A stretch of DNA of 64,000 bases from Pseudomonas sp. Irchel 3H7 (GTDB taxonomy: Bacteria; Pseudomonadota; Gammaproteobacteria; Pseudomonadales; Pseudomonadaceae), in the NCBI RefSeq assembly GCF_900187605.1, contig NZ_FYEA01000016.1, forward strand, positions 57,063 to 121,062, read 5' to 3'. The notes under the pieces are model-generated. The model did no database searches. It was not told where the DNA came from and was given only the letters and a program-made list of their open reading frames with translations. Positions 33,660-42,599 of the stretch are shown one piece after another. A program made the translations under genes and the position numbers. How positions within the stretch are numbered: the first letter of the stretch is position 1; each line of letters opens with the position of its first letter.

Positions 33660-35864
33660 TTAGAAATCAATGGTGCCGGACAGCTTCGCCACCCGCGGCT
33701 CACCCTGAGTCAGATACCCACCCTGAGCCGATTCCCAGTACTTCTTGTTCGCCAGGTTCTCCACACCCAGACGCACGGTCACGTCTTTCTCCGACACCTT
33801 GAACGCATAACGCGCACCCGCATCGAAACGGTTCCAGGTCGGCAGGCTCAGATTGTTCGCCGCATCGGCGTACTGGCCGCCAGTACGCAGCATCCGCGCA
33901 TTCAGCGCTACGCCCTGCAGACCGGGTACATCCCAGTCAGCGCCGGCGTTGAACTGGAAGGTCGGCACGCCGATCGCACGGTTGCCGTCGTTGGCACCGT
34001 TGAGGGTGTTCTTCAGCTCTGTGTCCATCAGGGTCAGGCCGCTGATCAGGCGCAGGCCCTGGATCGGCTCGCCGAACACGTTCATTTCCACACCTTTGTT
34101 GATCTGCTCGCCTTCACGCACGTAGGTGCAGGTAGTGGCGCTGTCGATTTCGCAGTAACCATCGCTCGGCTGTTCGATGCGATAAACACCCAGGCTCGCG
34201 CCGTAAGTGCCCATGTCGACTTTCACCCCGACTTCGGTCTGCTTGGAACGCGCGGGTGCATAGACTTCGTTGCCGTTGGTCACACGGAATCCGCCAGAAC
34301 TGGTCGGCGAGGTCGGGCCCTGGGCCAGGCCTTCGATGTGGTTGGCGTAGAACGACACGTGTTCCCACGGTTTGAACACCACGCCGTACACCGGCGTGGT
34401 GATCGATTCGTCGTAGCTCGACTTACGATCGCCGCTGCCCCAACTGGCGTAGTTGTAACCTTGCACCACCAGTTGCTGGCGACGCAGGCCGGCGGTGACC
34501 AGCAGGCGATCGTCGAAGAAACCGAGGGTGTCGGAAATCGCAATGCTGCGGTTGAAGGTCTTGCCGACGATGCCCGGATCATTCAAGTCGCCGCCGGCAA
34601 AATTGCCCACTGGCGACGGGGTTTGCACCGGGTGATAGATGTTGTTGGCGTATTGGGTCAGGTCGAAATCATAGGCGCTGCGCTGTTCGGCCCAGATGCC
34701 GGTCAGGCCGAAATTGAGTTTGTGGCTGACCGGGCCGGTGTTGAATTTACCGTTGAGACCAGCCATCACACTGGTGTTGTCTTCGTCATGGGGAATGAAC
34801 GAGCCGGTGGTGAACGAAGCGCCGCTGTTGCCGACCAGCGTGGTCGAGTTGTAGCGCCCGACTTCGCGGGTGTGCTTGGCGCCGCCGGCCGCGTAGGCGG
34901 TCCAGTTGTCGTTCAGGTCGTACTCGGCGCGGAGCATGCCGAAGGTGTCTTCGATGTCGGTGTAGCCCCACTTCGGCGCATAGTTGGTATCGGCCGACGG
35001 CGCGTCCGGAATGTGTGTGGCGGTGCCGAGGTTGACCGAGTTGCGGCCACTGTTGACGCGTTCTTTCTGGTAGGCGAAGTCGCCGGAAATGCGCAGGGCA
35101 TCGCCGCGATAGTCGAGGCCGATGGCGAACAGTTTCGAGCGCTGGTTCTCGTGATCGATACCGGTGTCGCCTTCGCGCTGGGACAGGTTGATCCGGGCGC
35201 CGAAGCGGTTGTCTTCACCGAAACGCTGGCCGATGTCGAAGTGATGACCGATACGGCCTTCGCTGTTGATGTCGGTGGTGTAGCGACGCAACGGCACGTC
35301 GCCGGCGCGCTTCGGTTGCAGGTTGACGCCACCGCCGATGCCGGAACCGGTCGGGGTCACGCCGTTGATAAAGGCGTTCGGGCCTTTGAACACTTCCACG
35401 CGCTCCAGCGCGTCGGTGGAAATGATCTGCCGTGGCAGCACGCCGTACAGGCCGTTATAGGAAATGTCGTCGCCGTTCAGCGGCAGGCCGCGAATCATGA
35501 AGACCTGCGCCTGGTTGGAGAAACCCGAGGCCTGACGTACCGACGAATCGTTGAGCAGCACGTCGGCGACGTTTTCGGCCTGCTGATCCTGAATCAATTG
35601 TTCGGTGTAGGACGCGGCGCTGAACGGCACGTCCATCATGTCCTGATTGCCCAGCACGCCGAGCTGCCCACCGCGGGCAACTTGTCCGCCGGAGTAGACC
35701 GGAGGCAGGGCACCAGGTGTCGGGGCCTGGGCATTGACGTTGACGTCGTCCAGCACCAGCGCCTTGTTATCGCCTTCGGCGGCGTAAGCGGTGACAGTCA
35801 GGGAGCACAGCAGGGCGAGAAGCGTCGGGCGAAACGGGACGGCGAGTCGAGCTGAAGCGGGCAT
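33660..35864 (-). CDS. TonB-dependent siderophore receptor
   Basis: A 734-residue outer-membrane receptor. Signal peptide ends near TAYAAEG; there is no N-terminal signalling (STN) domain, since the plug (NVADVLLNDSSVRQASGFSN, MIRGLPLNGDDISYNGLYGV) starts soon after. The 22-strand barrel ends in phenylalanine (VAKLSGTIDF). The motif SVRQASGF..QVFMIRGL is typical of hydroxamate/catecholate siderophore receptors such as the FhuA/FhuE/FcuA-like set. A weak Fur-box-like site lies about 80 bases upstream. It stands alone, with no sigma/anti-sigma pair directly beside it. Ligand unknown. Confidence 0.93.
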   Translation of the reverse strand: MPASARLAVPFRPTLLALLCSLTVTAYAAEGDNKALVLDDVNVNAQAPTPGALPPVYSGGQVARGGQLGVLGNQDMMDVPFSAASYTEQLIQDQQAENVADVLLNDSSVRQASGFSNQAQVFMIRGLPLNGDDISYNGLYGVLPRQIISTDALERVEVFKGPNAFINGVTPTGSGIGGGVNLQPKRAGDVPLRRYTTDINSEGRIGHHFDIGQRFGEDNRFGARINLSQREGDTGIDHENQRSKLFAIGLDYRGDALRISGDFAYQKERVNSGRNSVNLGTATHIPDAPSADTNYAPKWGYTDIEDTFGMLRAEYDLNDNWTAYAAGGAKHTREVGRYNSTTLVGNSGASFTTGSFIPHDEDNTSVMAGLNGKFNTGPVSHKLNFGLTGIWAEQRSAYDFDLTQYANNIYHPVQTPSPVGNFAGGDLNDPGIVGKTFNRSIAISDTLGFFDDRLLVTAGLRRQQLVVQGYNYASWGSGDRKSSYDESITTPVYGVVFKPWEHVSFYANHIEGLAQGPTSPTSSGGFRVTNGNEVYAPARSKQTEVGVKVDMGTYGASLGVYRIEQPSDGYCEIDSATTCTYVREGEQINKGVEMNVFGEPIQGLRLISGLTLMDTELKNTLNGANDGNRAIGVPTFQFNAGADWDVPGLQGVALNARMLRTGGQYADAANNLSLPTWNRFDAGARYAFKVSEKDVTVRLGVENLANKKYWESAQGGYLTQGEPRVAKLSGTIDF

Positions 35865-35941
35865 GTAGATACCTGGAGGCGCACGGCCGGTGAGAAAAAT
35901 AAGGGCGGCGCGGGAACTCCTTGCGCAAATGCGACTCCAGG

Positions 35942-35960
35942 TGCAAATGATAGATTTTCT
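35942..35960 (-). promoter_or_regulatory. Possible Fur box of the siderophore receptor gene
   Basis: GCAAATGATAGATTTTCTC matches 12 of 19 positions of the Fur consensus GATAATGATAATCATTATC, mainly in the left half, and lies 78 bases before the receptor start. Position is right; the match is modest. Confidence 0.4.
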
Positions 35961-36131
35961 CAGTAACGTTTTGCAATCAGTTTGTCATCAGCCGTTGGAA
36001 GCTCTATTTCGGGGCACTTGGCGGCGCAGGGAAATGAACATCAAGGGAACAGGGCCAGATCAGCGCAGTCCTAGCCTGCGCCAACCATTGAACGTATGGT
36101 GAACCCGGCACAACGGACTGGATGAAGTTAC

Positions 36132-37223
36132 ATGCACAACTTTCGATTACCGATCACGCTCGCCGCACTGCTGGTGCTCGCCGGTTGCGCGGGGCAGCGC
36201 AGCCAGGAGCCGGTGCCGCGTGCGCCAGCTGAAGTGAAGGCCGAGATTGTGCGGCTGATGCCGGCCAAGACGGCCGATCGGCAAGGCTGGGCCACCGATA
36301 TCTACGCCGCATTTGCCGCGCAAAACATCAGCCCGACCACGCAGAATCTGTGTTCGGTACTGGCCGTCGCCGAGCAGGAATCCACCTTCCAGGCCGACCC
36401 CTCCGTGCCCGGCCTGGGCAAAATCGCCCGCGACGAAATCGATCGCCGCGCCGCCAAAGTGCATATTCCCAGCCTGTTGGTCAGCGGTGCTCTGCAAGTG
36501 CGTTCAACCAACGGCAAGACCTACAGCGAACGCCTGAATGCGGCACGCAGTGAGAAAGAACTCAGTGGCATTTTCGACGACTTCATCGGTCGGGTGCCGA
36601 TGGGCCGCACGCTGTTCGGCGGCTTCAACCCGGTGCACACCGGCGGGCCGATGCAGGTCAGCATCGAGTTTGCCGAGCAACACGCCAAGGATTATCCGTA
36701 CCCGGTGGACGGCACGATCCGCCGTGAAGTGTTCAGCCGCCGTGGTGGCATGTATTTCGGTATCGCGCATTTGCTCGGTTATCTGGTGAGTTATCGCGAG
36801 CCGCTGTATCGGTTTGCCGACTTCAACGCCGGTTGGTACGCCAGTCGCAATGCTGCGTTTCAGAATGCGGTCAGTCGCGCCTCGGGCATTCCACTGGCGC
36901 TGGATGGCGACCTGATCCGCTACGACTCGATCATGCCCGGCGGCACGGAACTGGCGGTACGCACTCTCGGCAAGTCGCTGGGCATGCGCAACCCGACCAT
37001 TCGCGATCAACTGGAGAAGGGCAAAACCCTGGAATTCGAAGAGACCAAACTCTATCAGCGGGTGTTCGAACTGGCGGAGCAAGCGGAGGGGAAAAAGCTG
37101 CCGCGTGCGGTGTTGCCGGGGATCGTGCTGCAGAGTCCGAAGATCACCCGCAAGCTCACGACGGCCTGGTTCGCCAAACGCGTGGATGAGCGCTACAAGC
37201 GCTGCATGGCCAAGGCCGGATAA
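36132..37223 (+). CDS. DUF1615 lipoprotein
   Basis: A 363-residue protein with a lipoprotein signal (LAALLVLAGCAG; lipid-bearing cysteine at 19). The rest fits DUF1615: LCSVLAVAEQESTFQADP, IGRVPMGRTLFGGFNPVHTG, RRGGMYFGIAHLLGY and FADFNAGWYASRNAAFQ. The EQESTF glutamate and the overall alpha-helical pattern recall lysozyme-like murein hydrolases, but activity has not been shown to my knowledge. The site after the lipid cysteine is Ala, so sorting to the outer membrane is expected. A shared hairpin follows the stop. Confidence 0.88.
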   Translation: MHNFRLPITLAALLVLAGCAGQRSQEPVPRAPAEVKAEIVRLMPAKTADRQGWATDIYAAFAAQNISPTTQNLCSVLAVAEQESTFQADPSVPGLGKIARDEIDRRAAKVHIPSLLVSGALQVRSTNGKTYSERLNAARSEKELSGIFDDFIGRVPMGRTLFGGFNPVHTGGPMQVSIEFAEQHAKDYPYPVDGTIRREVFSRRGGMYFGIAHLLGYLVSYREPLYRFADFNAGWYASRNAAFQNAVSRASGIPLALDGDLIRYDSIMPGGTELAVRTLGKSLGMRNPTIRDQLEKGKTLEFEETKLYQRVFELAEQAEGKKLPRAVLPGIVLQSPKITRKLTTAWFAKRVDERYKRCMAKAG

Positions 37224-37240
37224 AACAACCGGGCATAAAA

Positions 37241-37266
37241 AACCCGGCTGAGGGAGCCGGGTTTCT
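37241..37266. terminator. Bidirectional terminator between DUF1615 and repeat-protein genes
   Basis: AACCCGGCT-GAGGG-AGCCGGGTT with TTTCTC after it on the plus strand and TTTTTTATG on the minus strand, 18 bases after the DUF1615 stop and 30 bases after the stop of the convergent gene. Confidence 0.88.
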
Positions 37267-37294
37267 CTGGGGTGTTGCGCTTGAAGCCATGCAT

Positions 37295-37735
37295 TCAGGC
37301 AACGCGGCGTTCGAGCAGACGATCCGAACCACCTTCGGCGACGCGGCGTTCGAGCAGACGATCCGAGCCACCTTCGGCGACGCGGCGTTCCAGCAGACGA
37401 TCCGAACCACCTTCGGCGACGCGGCGTTCCAGCAGACGATCAGCGCCACCTTCGGCAACGCGACGTTCCAGCAGACGATCCGAGCCACCTTCAGCAACGC
37501 GGCGTTCCAGCAGACGATCCGAACCACCTTCAGCAACGCGGCGTTCGAGCAGACGATCAGAACCACCTTCAGCAACGCGACGTTCAATCAGACGATCCGA
37601 ACCACCTTCAGCCAAACGGCTTTCGATCAGTTTGTCCGAGCCGCCTTCGGCGATCATGGTGTGGGCCGGGGTGGCGGCGAAAGCGTTGATAGCGAAGACC
37701 GAGAAGGCGATGCCGAGAAGGGTTTGGCGTTTCAT
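37295..37735 (-). CDS. Secreted 13-residue tandem repeat protein
   Basis: A 146-residue protein with a clean signal peptide (MKRQTLLGIAFSVFAINAFA) and then nine copies of the 13-residue unit AEGGSDRLLERRV, ending with one extra Ala. The first two units and the sixth differ (KLIESRL, RLIERRV, GADRLL). DNA units are 39 bp and nearly identical, so copy number is likely to vary between strains. The repeat is highly charged and would be periplasmic or secreted. I recall short Pseudomonas proteins with this repeat annotated as 'phage infection protein', but no function is shown by the sequence. GGAG lies upstream of the ATG. Confidence 0.85.
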   Translation of the reverse strand: MKRQTLLGIAFSVFAINAFAATPAHTMIAEGGSDKLIESRLAEGGSDRLIERRVAEGGSDRLLERRVAEGGSDRLLERRVAEGGSDRLLERRVAEGGADRLLERRVAEGGSDRLLERRVAEGGSDRLLERRVAEGGSDRLLERRVA

Positions 37736-37867
37736 GATGGTGTGCTCCGGGGTGTTGTTGGTTGGTATGGAGCCGATGTTACGCCGGAGATTTTTTATGA
37801 GAACTTCATTGCCGTGATGGTGAACATCGATGTCGATGATGGTTGCCAGAAGCCGCAGATCAGAGCC

Positions 37868-38560
37868 TTACAGCACCTTCACCGCACGCCCGATCGCCTG
37901 AATCGGCCCGGTCGGTTTACCGATCGGCGAGCCATTGGCGCCCTCAAGTGTCAGCTCGAACAACTGATTGGGTTGCAGCGGCGGCAACTTGTCCAGCGGC
38001 ACCGATAAGGCCTGCCCGGGTTTGACCAGTCCCAGCGAAACCGGCCCTTGCCAGCCATCAGCCTTGGTCCAGAATTCCAGTGCCTTGTCCGCCGGCACCT
38101 CAACCACGCCCAATGGAATCAACTGAATCTCATGCGAATTGCTCGCCTGGATCACCCAGCCCGGGGCCTTGTCCTGCGGCGCGACCAGCACCACCAGAAA
38201 GCTTGGTTTCGGCGTGGTCTGGGTCAACAGGATCGAACCCAAAATCAACGTGGCGGCCAATCCGATAGCACTCAACCCGCGCCAGAGTGGCAGCAGGTTC
38301 CACCATGAAGTCGACGGCGCTTTTGCCGTGAGTCGGTCGAGGCTGCGTTCGATGCGTGGCCACAACAGCGCAGACGGTTGCTGCGAGGGGGCAAGATCAG
38401 TCAACTCCAGCAGGCGCCGCTCCCAGGCATCCACCGCTGCACGCAGTTCGGGGTCGTTGGGCAAGCGCCGTTGCACCTCGATCCGCTGTTCAAAAGAAAG
38501 CGTGCCGAGCACATATTCGCCGGCCAGTTCATCGCGGTCTTGCGCTGATTCGCTGGTCAT
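37868..38560 (-). CDS. Anti-sigma factor, RskA-type
   Basis: A 230-residue membrane protein. The N-terminal domain (DELAGEYVLGTLSFEQRIEVQ) is the zinc-less anti-sigma domain, followed by one membrane helix (GLSAIGLAATLILGSILL, about 95-112) and a periplasmic RskA-like domain with FELTLEGANGSPIGKPTGPI at the end. It holds the ECF sigma factor at the membrane until a signal from outside releases it. The ATG at 38560 overlaps the stop of the sigma gene by four bases (ATGA), so they are co-translated. Confidence 0.9.
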   Translation of the reverse strand: MTSESAQDRDELAGEYVLGTLSFEQRIEVQRRLPNDPELRAAVDAWERRLLELTDLAPSQQPSALLWPRIERSLDRLTAKAPSTSWWNLLPLWRGLSAIGLAATLILGSILLTQTTPKPSFLVVLVAPQDKAPGWVIQASNSHEIQLIPLGVVEVPADKALEFWTKADGWQGPVSLGLVKPGQALSVPLDKLPPLQPNQLFELTLEGANGSPIGKPTGPIQAIGRAVKVL

Positions 38561-39090
38561 CCCATGCACTCCCGCAAGGCGTTGAGGCTGCGTTTGATCC
38601 ACGCTTTGACCGTGCCCAGCGGCGTGTCGAGGCGCGCGGCAATTTGCGCGTGGCTGTAGCCGTCGACATAGGCATGCAGGATGCAGTGGCGGCGTTGCGG
38701 CTCCAGTTGCTCAAGGCAACGGTGGATACGCGCCGAATGAACTTGGGCGTCGAAACCGTCATCGTCTGCAGCCACTTCGTGGGCTTCGTCGAATGGTGTT
38801 TCCCGGCCCTGATCGCGTAGCAGATTCAGCGCCAGATGCCGCGTCACCGTGAACATCCAGCCCCGCGCCGAACCGCGTGCCGGGTCAAACCCCGCCGCGC
38901 CGTTCCAGATCTTGATGAACGCCTCATGAACGATGTCCTCCGCCAGCGCCGTATCGCGCACCAGACGCTTGGCCACACCGAGCAGACGCGGGCCTTCCTG
39001 CACATACAAATCGCGCAGGGCCGCACGCTCGCCACGGGCACAGGCAGCGAGGCGGGCTTCGTAATCGAACGCGGATTCGGCTAAAGGCAT
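38557..39090 (-). CDS. ECF RNA polymerase sigma factor
   Basis: A 177-residue sigma factor. Region 2 reads ALRDLYVQEGPRLLGVAKRL and LAEDIVHEAFIKIW; region 4 is YVDGYSHAQIAARLDTPLGT followed by VKAWIKRSL. It resembles the SigK/RskA-paired ECF19-like type by its partner. ATG 39090 is chosen; a TTG at 39099 is in frame. Genes it controls may include the DUF3455 gene that lies just upstream on the same strand, a guess from position only. Confidence 0.92.
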   Translation of the reverse strand: MPLAESAFDYEARLAACARGERAALRDLYVQEGPRLLGVAKRLVRDTALAEDIVHEAFIKIWNGAAGFDPARGSARGWMFTVTRHLALNLLRDQGRETPFDEAHEVAADDDGFDAQVHSARIHRCLEQLEPQRRHCILHAYVDGYSHAQIAARLDTPLGTVKAWIKRSLNALRECMG

Positions 39091-39137
39091 GTCGTGCAAT
39101 CTAGCTCACATTCCGCAAACATCCAGAACACATGATT

Positions 39138-39235
39138 CCCCTTGTAGGCCTTCGCCTGCTCGCGATAGCGGTGTGTCAGTGATGCATATGTTGGCTGACA
39201 CTCCGCTATCGCAAGCAGGCCCACTCCTACAGGGG
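39138..39235. repeat. REP inverted pair (TGTAGGCCTTCGCCTGCTCG variant)
   Basis: CTTGTAGGCCTTCGCCTGCT at the left and AGCAGGCCCACTCCTACAGG at the right; the arms are of slightly different subtypes. It separates the DUF3455 gene from the sigma operon. Confidence 0.85.
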
Positions 39236-39253
39236 AGGCGGTAAATCCGGGAA

Positions 39254-39775
39254 TCAGTTCGCCGCCCAGAAAATGTAATCGGCCTGATACTTCACCACTT
39301 CCTGCTTGCCCTTGTTCGCCGCCGTGCATTCGCTGCCCGGTGCCACGCCACCCTTGAGAGCGACGCGCTGGATGTAACTCACGCCGCTCATCGCGCCTTT
39401 GCCTTCGGCCGGATTGGTCTTGACCAGTTGATAGGGCAGGTTGCCCGGGCTGGACGGCGCCACGGCCAATTGCGTGCCGGTGACTTTTGAACCGTCCTTG
39501 GCCTGCCAGGTAGCCGGCGGGCCAAAGTAGGTGCCGACCTGCTTGCCGCTGCGATCATTGAGCACCGCTTTCGGGCCGACGAAGGTCCACTCGGTCTGCC
39601 CGGGCGCATTGGCTTTGTCCCGGCATTCGTAGGTGATCTCACCGACGCCGGTGGTTTCCATCGCGATCTTGTGGCCGTCCGGGACTTTGATCGCGTCGGG
39701 ATAGCTGCTTTGGGCGAAGGTCGTCGAGGACAGGGCGAGCAAACCGGTGAGGCCAATCAGCTGGGTGATGTTCAT
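39254..39775 (-). CDS. DUF3455 exported protein
   Basis: A 173-residue protein with signal peptide (IGLTGLLALSSTTFAQ). Body fits DUF3455: TYECRDKANAPGQTEWTFVGPKA in shorter pieces such as TYECRDK and EWTFVGPKAVL, GTYFGPPATWQAKDGS, and a conserved tail YQADYIFW. Two cysteines (YECRD and GSECTAA) may form a disulfide. Function unknown. It is on the same strand as the sigma/anti-sigma pair downstream, split from it by a REP pair. Confidence 0.85.
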   Translation of the reverse strand: MNITQLIGLTGLLALSSTTFAQSSYPDAIKVPDGHKIAMETTGVGEITYECRDKANAPGQTEWTFVGPKAVLNDRSGKQVGTYFGPPATWQAKDGSKVTGTQLAVAPSSPGNLPYQLVKTNPAEGKGAMSGVSYIQRVALKGGVAPGSECTAANKGKQEVVKYQADYIFWAAN

Positions 39776-39889
39776 CAGTGTTATCTCCGAAAAGGGTAGA
39801 CCGCTGACAGCCGAAGAGGGCTGTTACAGGGACTACCCGTGACGGAGGTGTTTGGATGCAGTGCCTGAAAAATATTTTTTGGACCACTT

Positions 39890-41575
39890 CTATACCTGTG
39901 GGAGCTGGCTTGCCAGCGATAGCGGTGGGTCAGCGAAGGGGATGTCGACTGACCCGGCGCCATCGCTGGCAAGCCAGCTCCCACAGGGTTTTGTGTCGGG
40001 CTTCAGGCCGGAGGCGTTCAAGAGCTCTTGGGTGTAGGGGTGTTTGGGCGCGGCGAAAATCTCGCGCGACGAACCCTGCTCAACCACCTTGCCATCCTTG
40101 ATCACCATCAAGTCATGCGCCAACGCATGCACCACCGCCAGGTCATGGCTGATAAACAAATAGGTCAGCCCATGCCTGATCTGCAATTGCCGCAACAACT
40201 CCACCACCTGTTTCTGCACCGTACGATCCAGCGCCGAAGTCGGCTCATCGAGCAGAATCAGCGCCGGCTCCAGCACCAGTGCGCGGGCGATGGAAATGCG
40301 CTGGCGCTGGCCGCCGGAAAACTCATGGGGATAACGATGGCGGCTCTGTGGATCGAGGCCGACTTCCTCCAGCACCCGAATCACCGCCGCCTCACGCTCG
40401 GCCTCGGTGCCGATGCCGTGAGTCAGCAAGCCTTCGGCAATAATCTGCTGCACTGACATCCGTGGGCTGAGGCTGCCGAACGGGTCCTGGAACACCACTT
40501 GAATCTGCCGCCGCAACGGCCGCATCAAACGTTGATTGAGCAAGCTCAGTTGCTTGTTACCAAAACGGATATTGCCCTCGGACTCGACCAACCGCAGGAT
40601 CGCCTGACCCAGGGTCGATTTTCCTGAACCGGACTCGCCGACAATCCCCAAAGTCTTGCCCCGTTGCAGGGTGAAACTCACGCCGTCCACCGCTTTGATG
40701 TAATCCTGCTGGCGGCTGAACAACGCCTTGGGCAACGGAAACCACACCTTCAAATCATCAACTTCGAGCAGGTTGTGATCATACTCACTCGGCACCGGCC
40801 CACCGCTCGGCTCAGCCTCGATCAACAAGCGGCTGTAAGGATGCTGCGGCGCGCGAAACAACGCTTCGCAATCCGCCTGCTCGACGATTTCACCATGGCG
40901 CATCACGCACACCCGTTGCGCGATGCGCCGCACCAGATTGAGGTCATGGCTGATCAGCAACAGCGACATGCCGAGGCGTTGCTGCAACTCGATCAACAAC
41001 TCAAGAATCTTCTGTTGTACCGTGACGTCGAGCGCCGTGGTCGGCTCATCGGCGATCAACAGCTCCGGCTCATTGGCCAGCGCCATGGCGATCATCACCC
41101 GTTGCCGCTGACCACCGGAGAGTTGATGTGGATAGGCTTTCAAGCGCTGCAACGGCTGGCGAATGCCGACCAGTTCCAGCAGCTCCAGAGTCCGTTCGCG
41201 GGCAGCGCGGCCCTTGAGGCCTTTGTGAATCTCCAGTACTTCGCTGACTTGCTTTTCCACCGTGTGCAACGGATTGAGCGAGGTCATCGGCTCCTGAAAA
41301 ATCATCGCAATGCGGTTGCCGCGCAAACCGCGCATCTGCTGCTCGCTGGCGTGCAATAAATCCACGCCGTTGTAGCGGATCGCGCCGCTGCTGCTGACGT
41401 TCTTGCCCGGCAATAAACGCAGAATCGAATGCGCCGTCACCGACTTGCCCGAGCCGGATTCACCGACCAGTGCCAGACATTCGCCACGGCGAATATCCAG
41501 GTTCAAACCGTGCACCACTTCTTGCCCGGCGAAGGCCACGCGCAGATCGCGGATCTCGATCAAATTGTCGTTCAT
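39890..41575 (-). CDS. yejF: Peptide ABC transporter, fused dual ATPase
   Basis: A 561-residue cytoplasmic ATPase with two complete ABC modules: Walker A GESGSGKSV and GESGSGKST, signatures LSGGQRQR and FSGGQRQR, Walker B LLIADEPT and LILLDEPT. Each has the oligopeptide-type C-terminal tail (HPYSRLL, HPYTQELL). It powers YejB/YejE. The ATG at 41575 starts one base after the yejE stop. The last 33 residues (from about KPCGSWLASDGAG to SLASQLPQV) are encoded by a REP pair, so the native C-terminus has been replaced or extended. Confidence 0.94.
   Translation of the reverse strand: MNDNLIEIRDLRVAFAGQEVVHGLNLDIRRGECLALVGESGSGKSVTAHSILRLLPGKNVSSSGAIRYNGVDLLHASEQQMRGLRGNRIAMIFQEPMTSLNPLHTVEKQVSEVLEIHKGLKGRAARERTLELLELVGIRQPLQRLKAYPHQLSGGQRQRVMIAMALANEPELLIADEPTTALDVTVQQKILELLIELQQRLGMSLLLISHDLNLVRRIAQRVCVMRHGEIVEQADCEALFRAPQHPYSRLLIEAEPSGGPVPSEYDHNLLEVDDLKVWFPLPKALFSRQQDYIKAVDGVSFTLQRGKTLGIVGESGSGKSTLGQAILRLVESEGNIRFGNKQLSLLNQRLMRPLRRQIQVVFQDPFGSLSPRMSVQQIIAEGLLTHGIGTEAEREAAVIRVLEEVGLDPQSRHRYPHEFSGGQRQRISIARALVLEPALILLDEPTSALDRTVQKQVVELLRQLQIRHGLTYLFISHDLAVVHALAHDLMVIKDGKVVEQGSSREIFAAPKHPYTQELLNASGLKPDTKPCGSWLASDGAGSVDIPFADPPLSLASQLPQV
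39895..39988. repeat. REP inverted pair inside the 3' end of yejF
   Basis: CCTGTGGGAGCTGGCTTGCC at the left and GGCAAGCCAGCTCCCACAGG at the right. The yejF frame crosses the whole element and stops at a TAG two bases beyond it. Confidence 0.9.
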
Positions 41576-41576
41576 C

Positions 41577-42599
41577 TCAGCTCCGGGGATCGAATGCATC
41601 ACGGCAAGCCTCACCAATAAAAACCAACAAGGACAGAATCAGTGCCAAGGCAAAAAACGCCGTCAGCCCTAGCCACGGCGCTTGCAGGTTGCGCTTGGCC
41701 TGACCGATCAATTCGCCCAGCGACGCGGTGCCAGCCGGCATGCCGAAGCCGAGAAAATCCAATGCGGTCAGGGTAGCGATGGCGCCGGTCAGAATGAACG
41801 GCAGGTAGGTGAGGGTGGAGGTCATCGCGTTGGGCAGAATATGCCGGCACATCAGTTCGTTGTCGGTCAGACCCAGCGCTCGCGCGGCTTTGACGTATTC
41901 CAGATTGCGCCCACGGAGGAACTCGGCGCGCACCACATCAACCAGCGCCAGCCAGGAAAACAGCGCCATGATCCCCAGCAACCACCAGAAACTCGGCGAG
42001 ACGAAGCCGGACAGAATGATCAGCAGGTACAGCACCGGCAACCCCGACCAGATCTCCAGCACCCGTTGCCCGAGCAAGTCGACCCAGCCGCCGTAATAAC
42101 CCTGCAATGCCCCGGCAACGATGCCGATAAACGCACTGATGCCGGTAAGGATCAGCGCAAACAGAATCGAAATCCGCGTGCCGAAAATCACCCGCGCCAA
42201 CACATCGCGCGCCTGATCATCGGTGCCCAGCCAGTTGCTTGCTGACGGTGGACTCGGCGCTGGTTCGCTGAGATCGTAATTGACCGTGTCGTAACTGAAC
42301 GGGATCGGCGGAAACAACATCCAGCCGCCCTGATCCTCGATCAGTTTGTGTACATAGCTGCTGGCGTAATCCGGCTGAAACGGCAGCTCGCCGCCGAAAT
42401 CGGTTTCCAGATAATCGCTGAGGATCGGAAAGTAGAAAGCGTCGTGATAACGAATCACCAGCGGCTTGTCGTTGGCGATCAACTCGCCGCCCAGGCAGAT
42501 CAGGCACAGTCCGATAAACAGCCACAGCGACCAGCGTCCGCGCCGGTTGGCCTTGAACTGCGCAACACGACGCTGGCCGAGAGGAGAAAGTGTGAACAT
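41577..42599 (-). CDS. yejE: Peptide ABC transporter permease
   Basis: A 340-residue inner-membrane permease of the oligopeptide/nickel DppC type. It has an N-terminal helix, a long periplasmic insertion with DAFYFPILSDYLETDFGG-like sequence typical of YejE, then five helices and the EAA loop (EYVKAARALGLTDNELMCRHILPN in pieces EYVKAARALGL and HILPNAM). It pairs with YejB. The start overlaps the yejB stop by one base. Confidence 0.93.
   Translation of the reverse strand: MFTLSPLGQRRVAQFKANRRGRWSLWLFIGLCLICLGGELIANDKPLVIRYHDAFYFPILSDYLETDFGGELPFQPDYASSYVHKLIEDQGGWMLFPPIPFSYDTVNYDLSEPAPSPPSASNWLGTDDQARDVLARVIFGTRISILFALILTGISAFIGIVAGALQGYYGGWVDLLGQRVLEIWSGLPVLYLLIILSGFVSPSFWWLLGIMALFSWLALVDVVRAEFLRGRNLEYVKAARALGLTDNELMCRHILPNAMTSTLTYLPFILTGAIATLTALDFLGFGMPAGTASLGELIGQAKRNLQAPWLGLTAFFALALILSLLVFIGEACRDAFDPRS

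Noticed and set aside
33642..35855. 737-codon plus-strand open frame opposite the siderophore receptor gene
   Set aside because: The minus strand gives a complete TonB-dependent receptor; the plus-strand translation is a composition shadow.
37272..38008. Plus-strand frames with (RRSEPPSAT)n and (FGDAAFEQTIRT)n repeats
   Set aside because: They mirror the 39-bp repeats of the minus-strand gene, which alone has a signal peptide and ribosome site.
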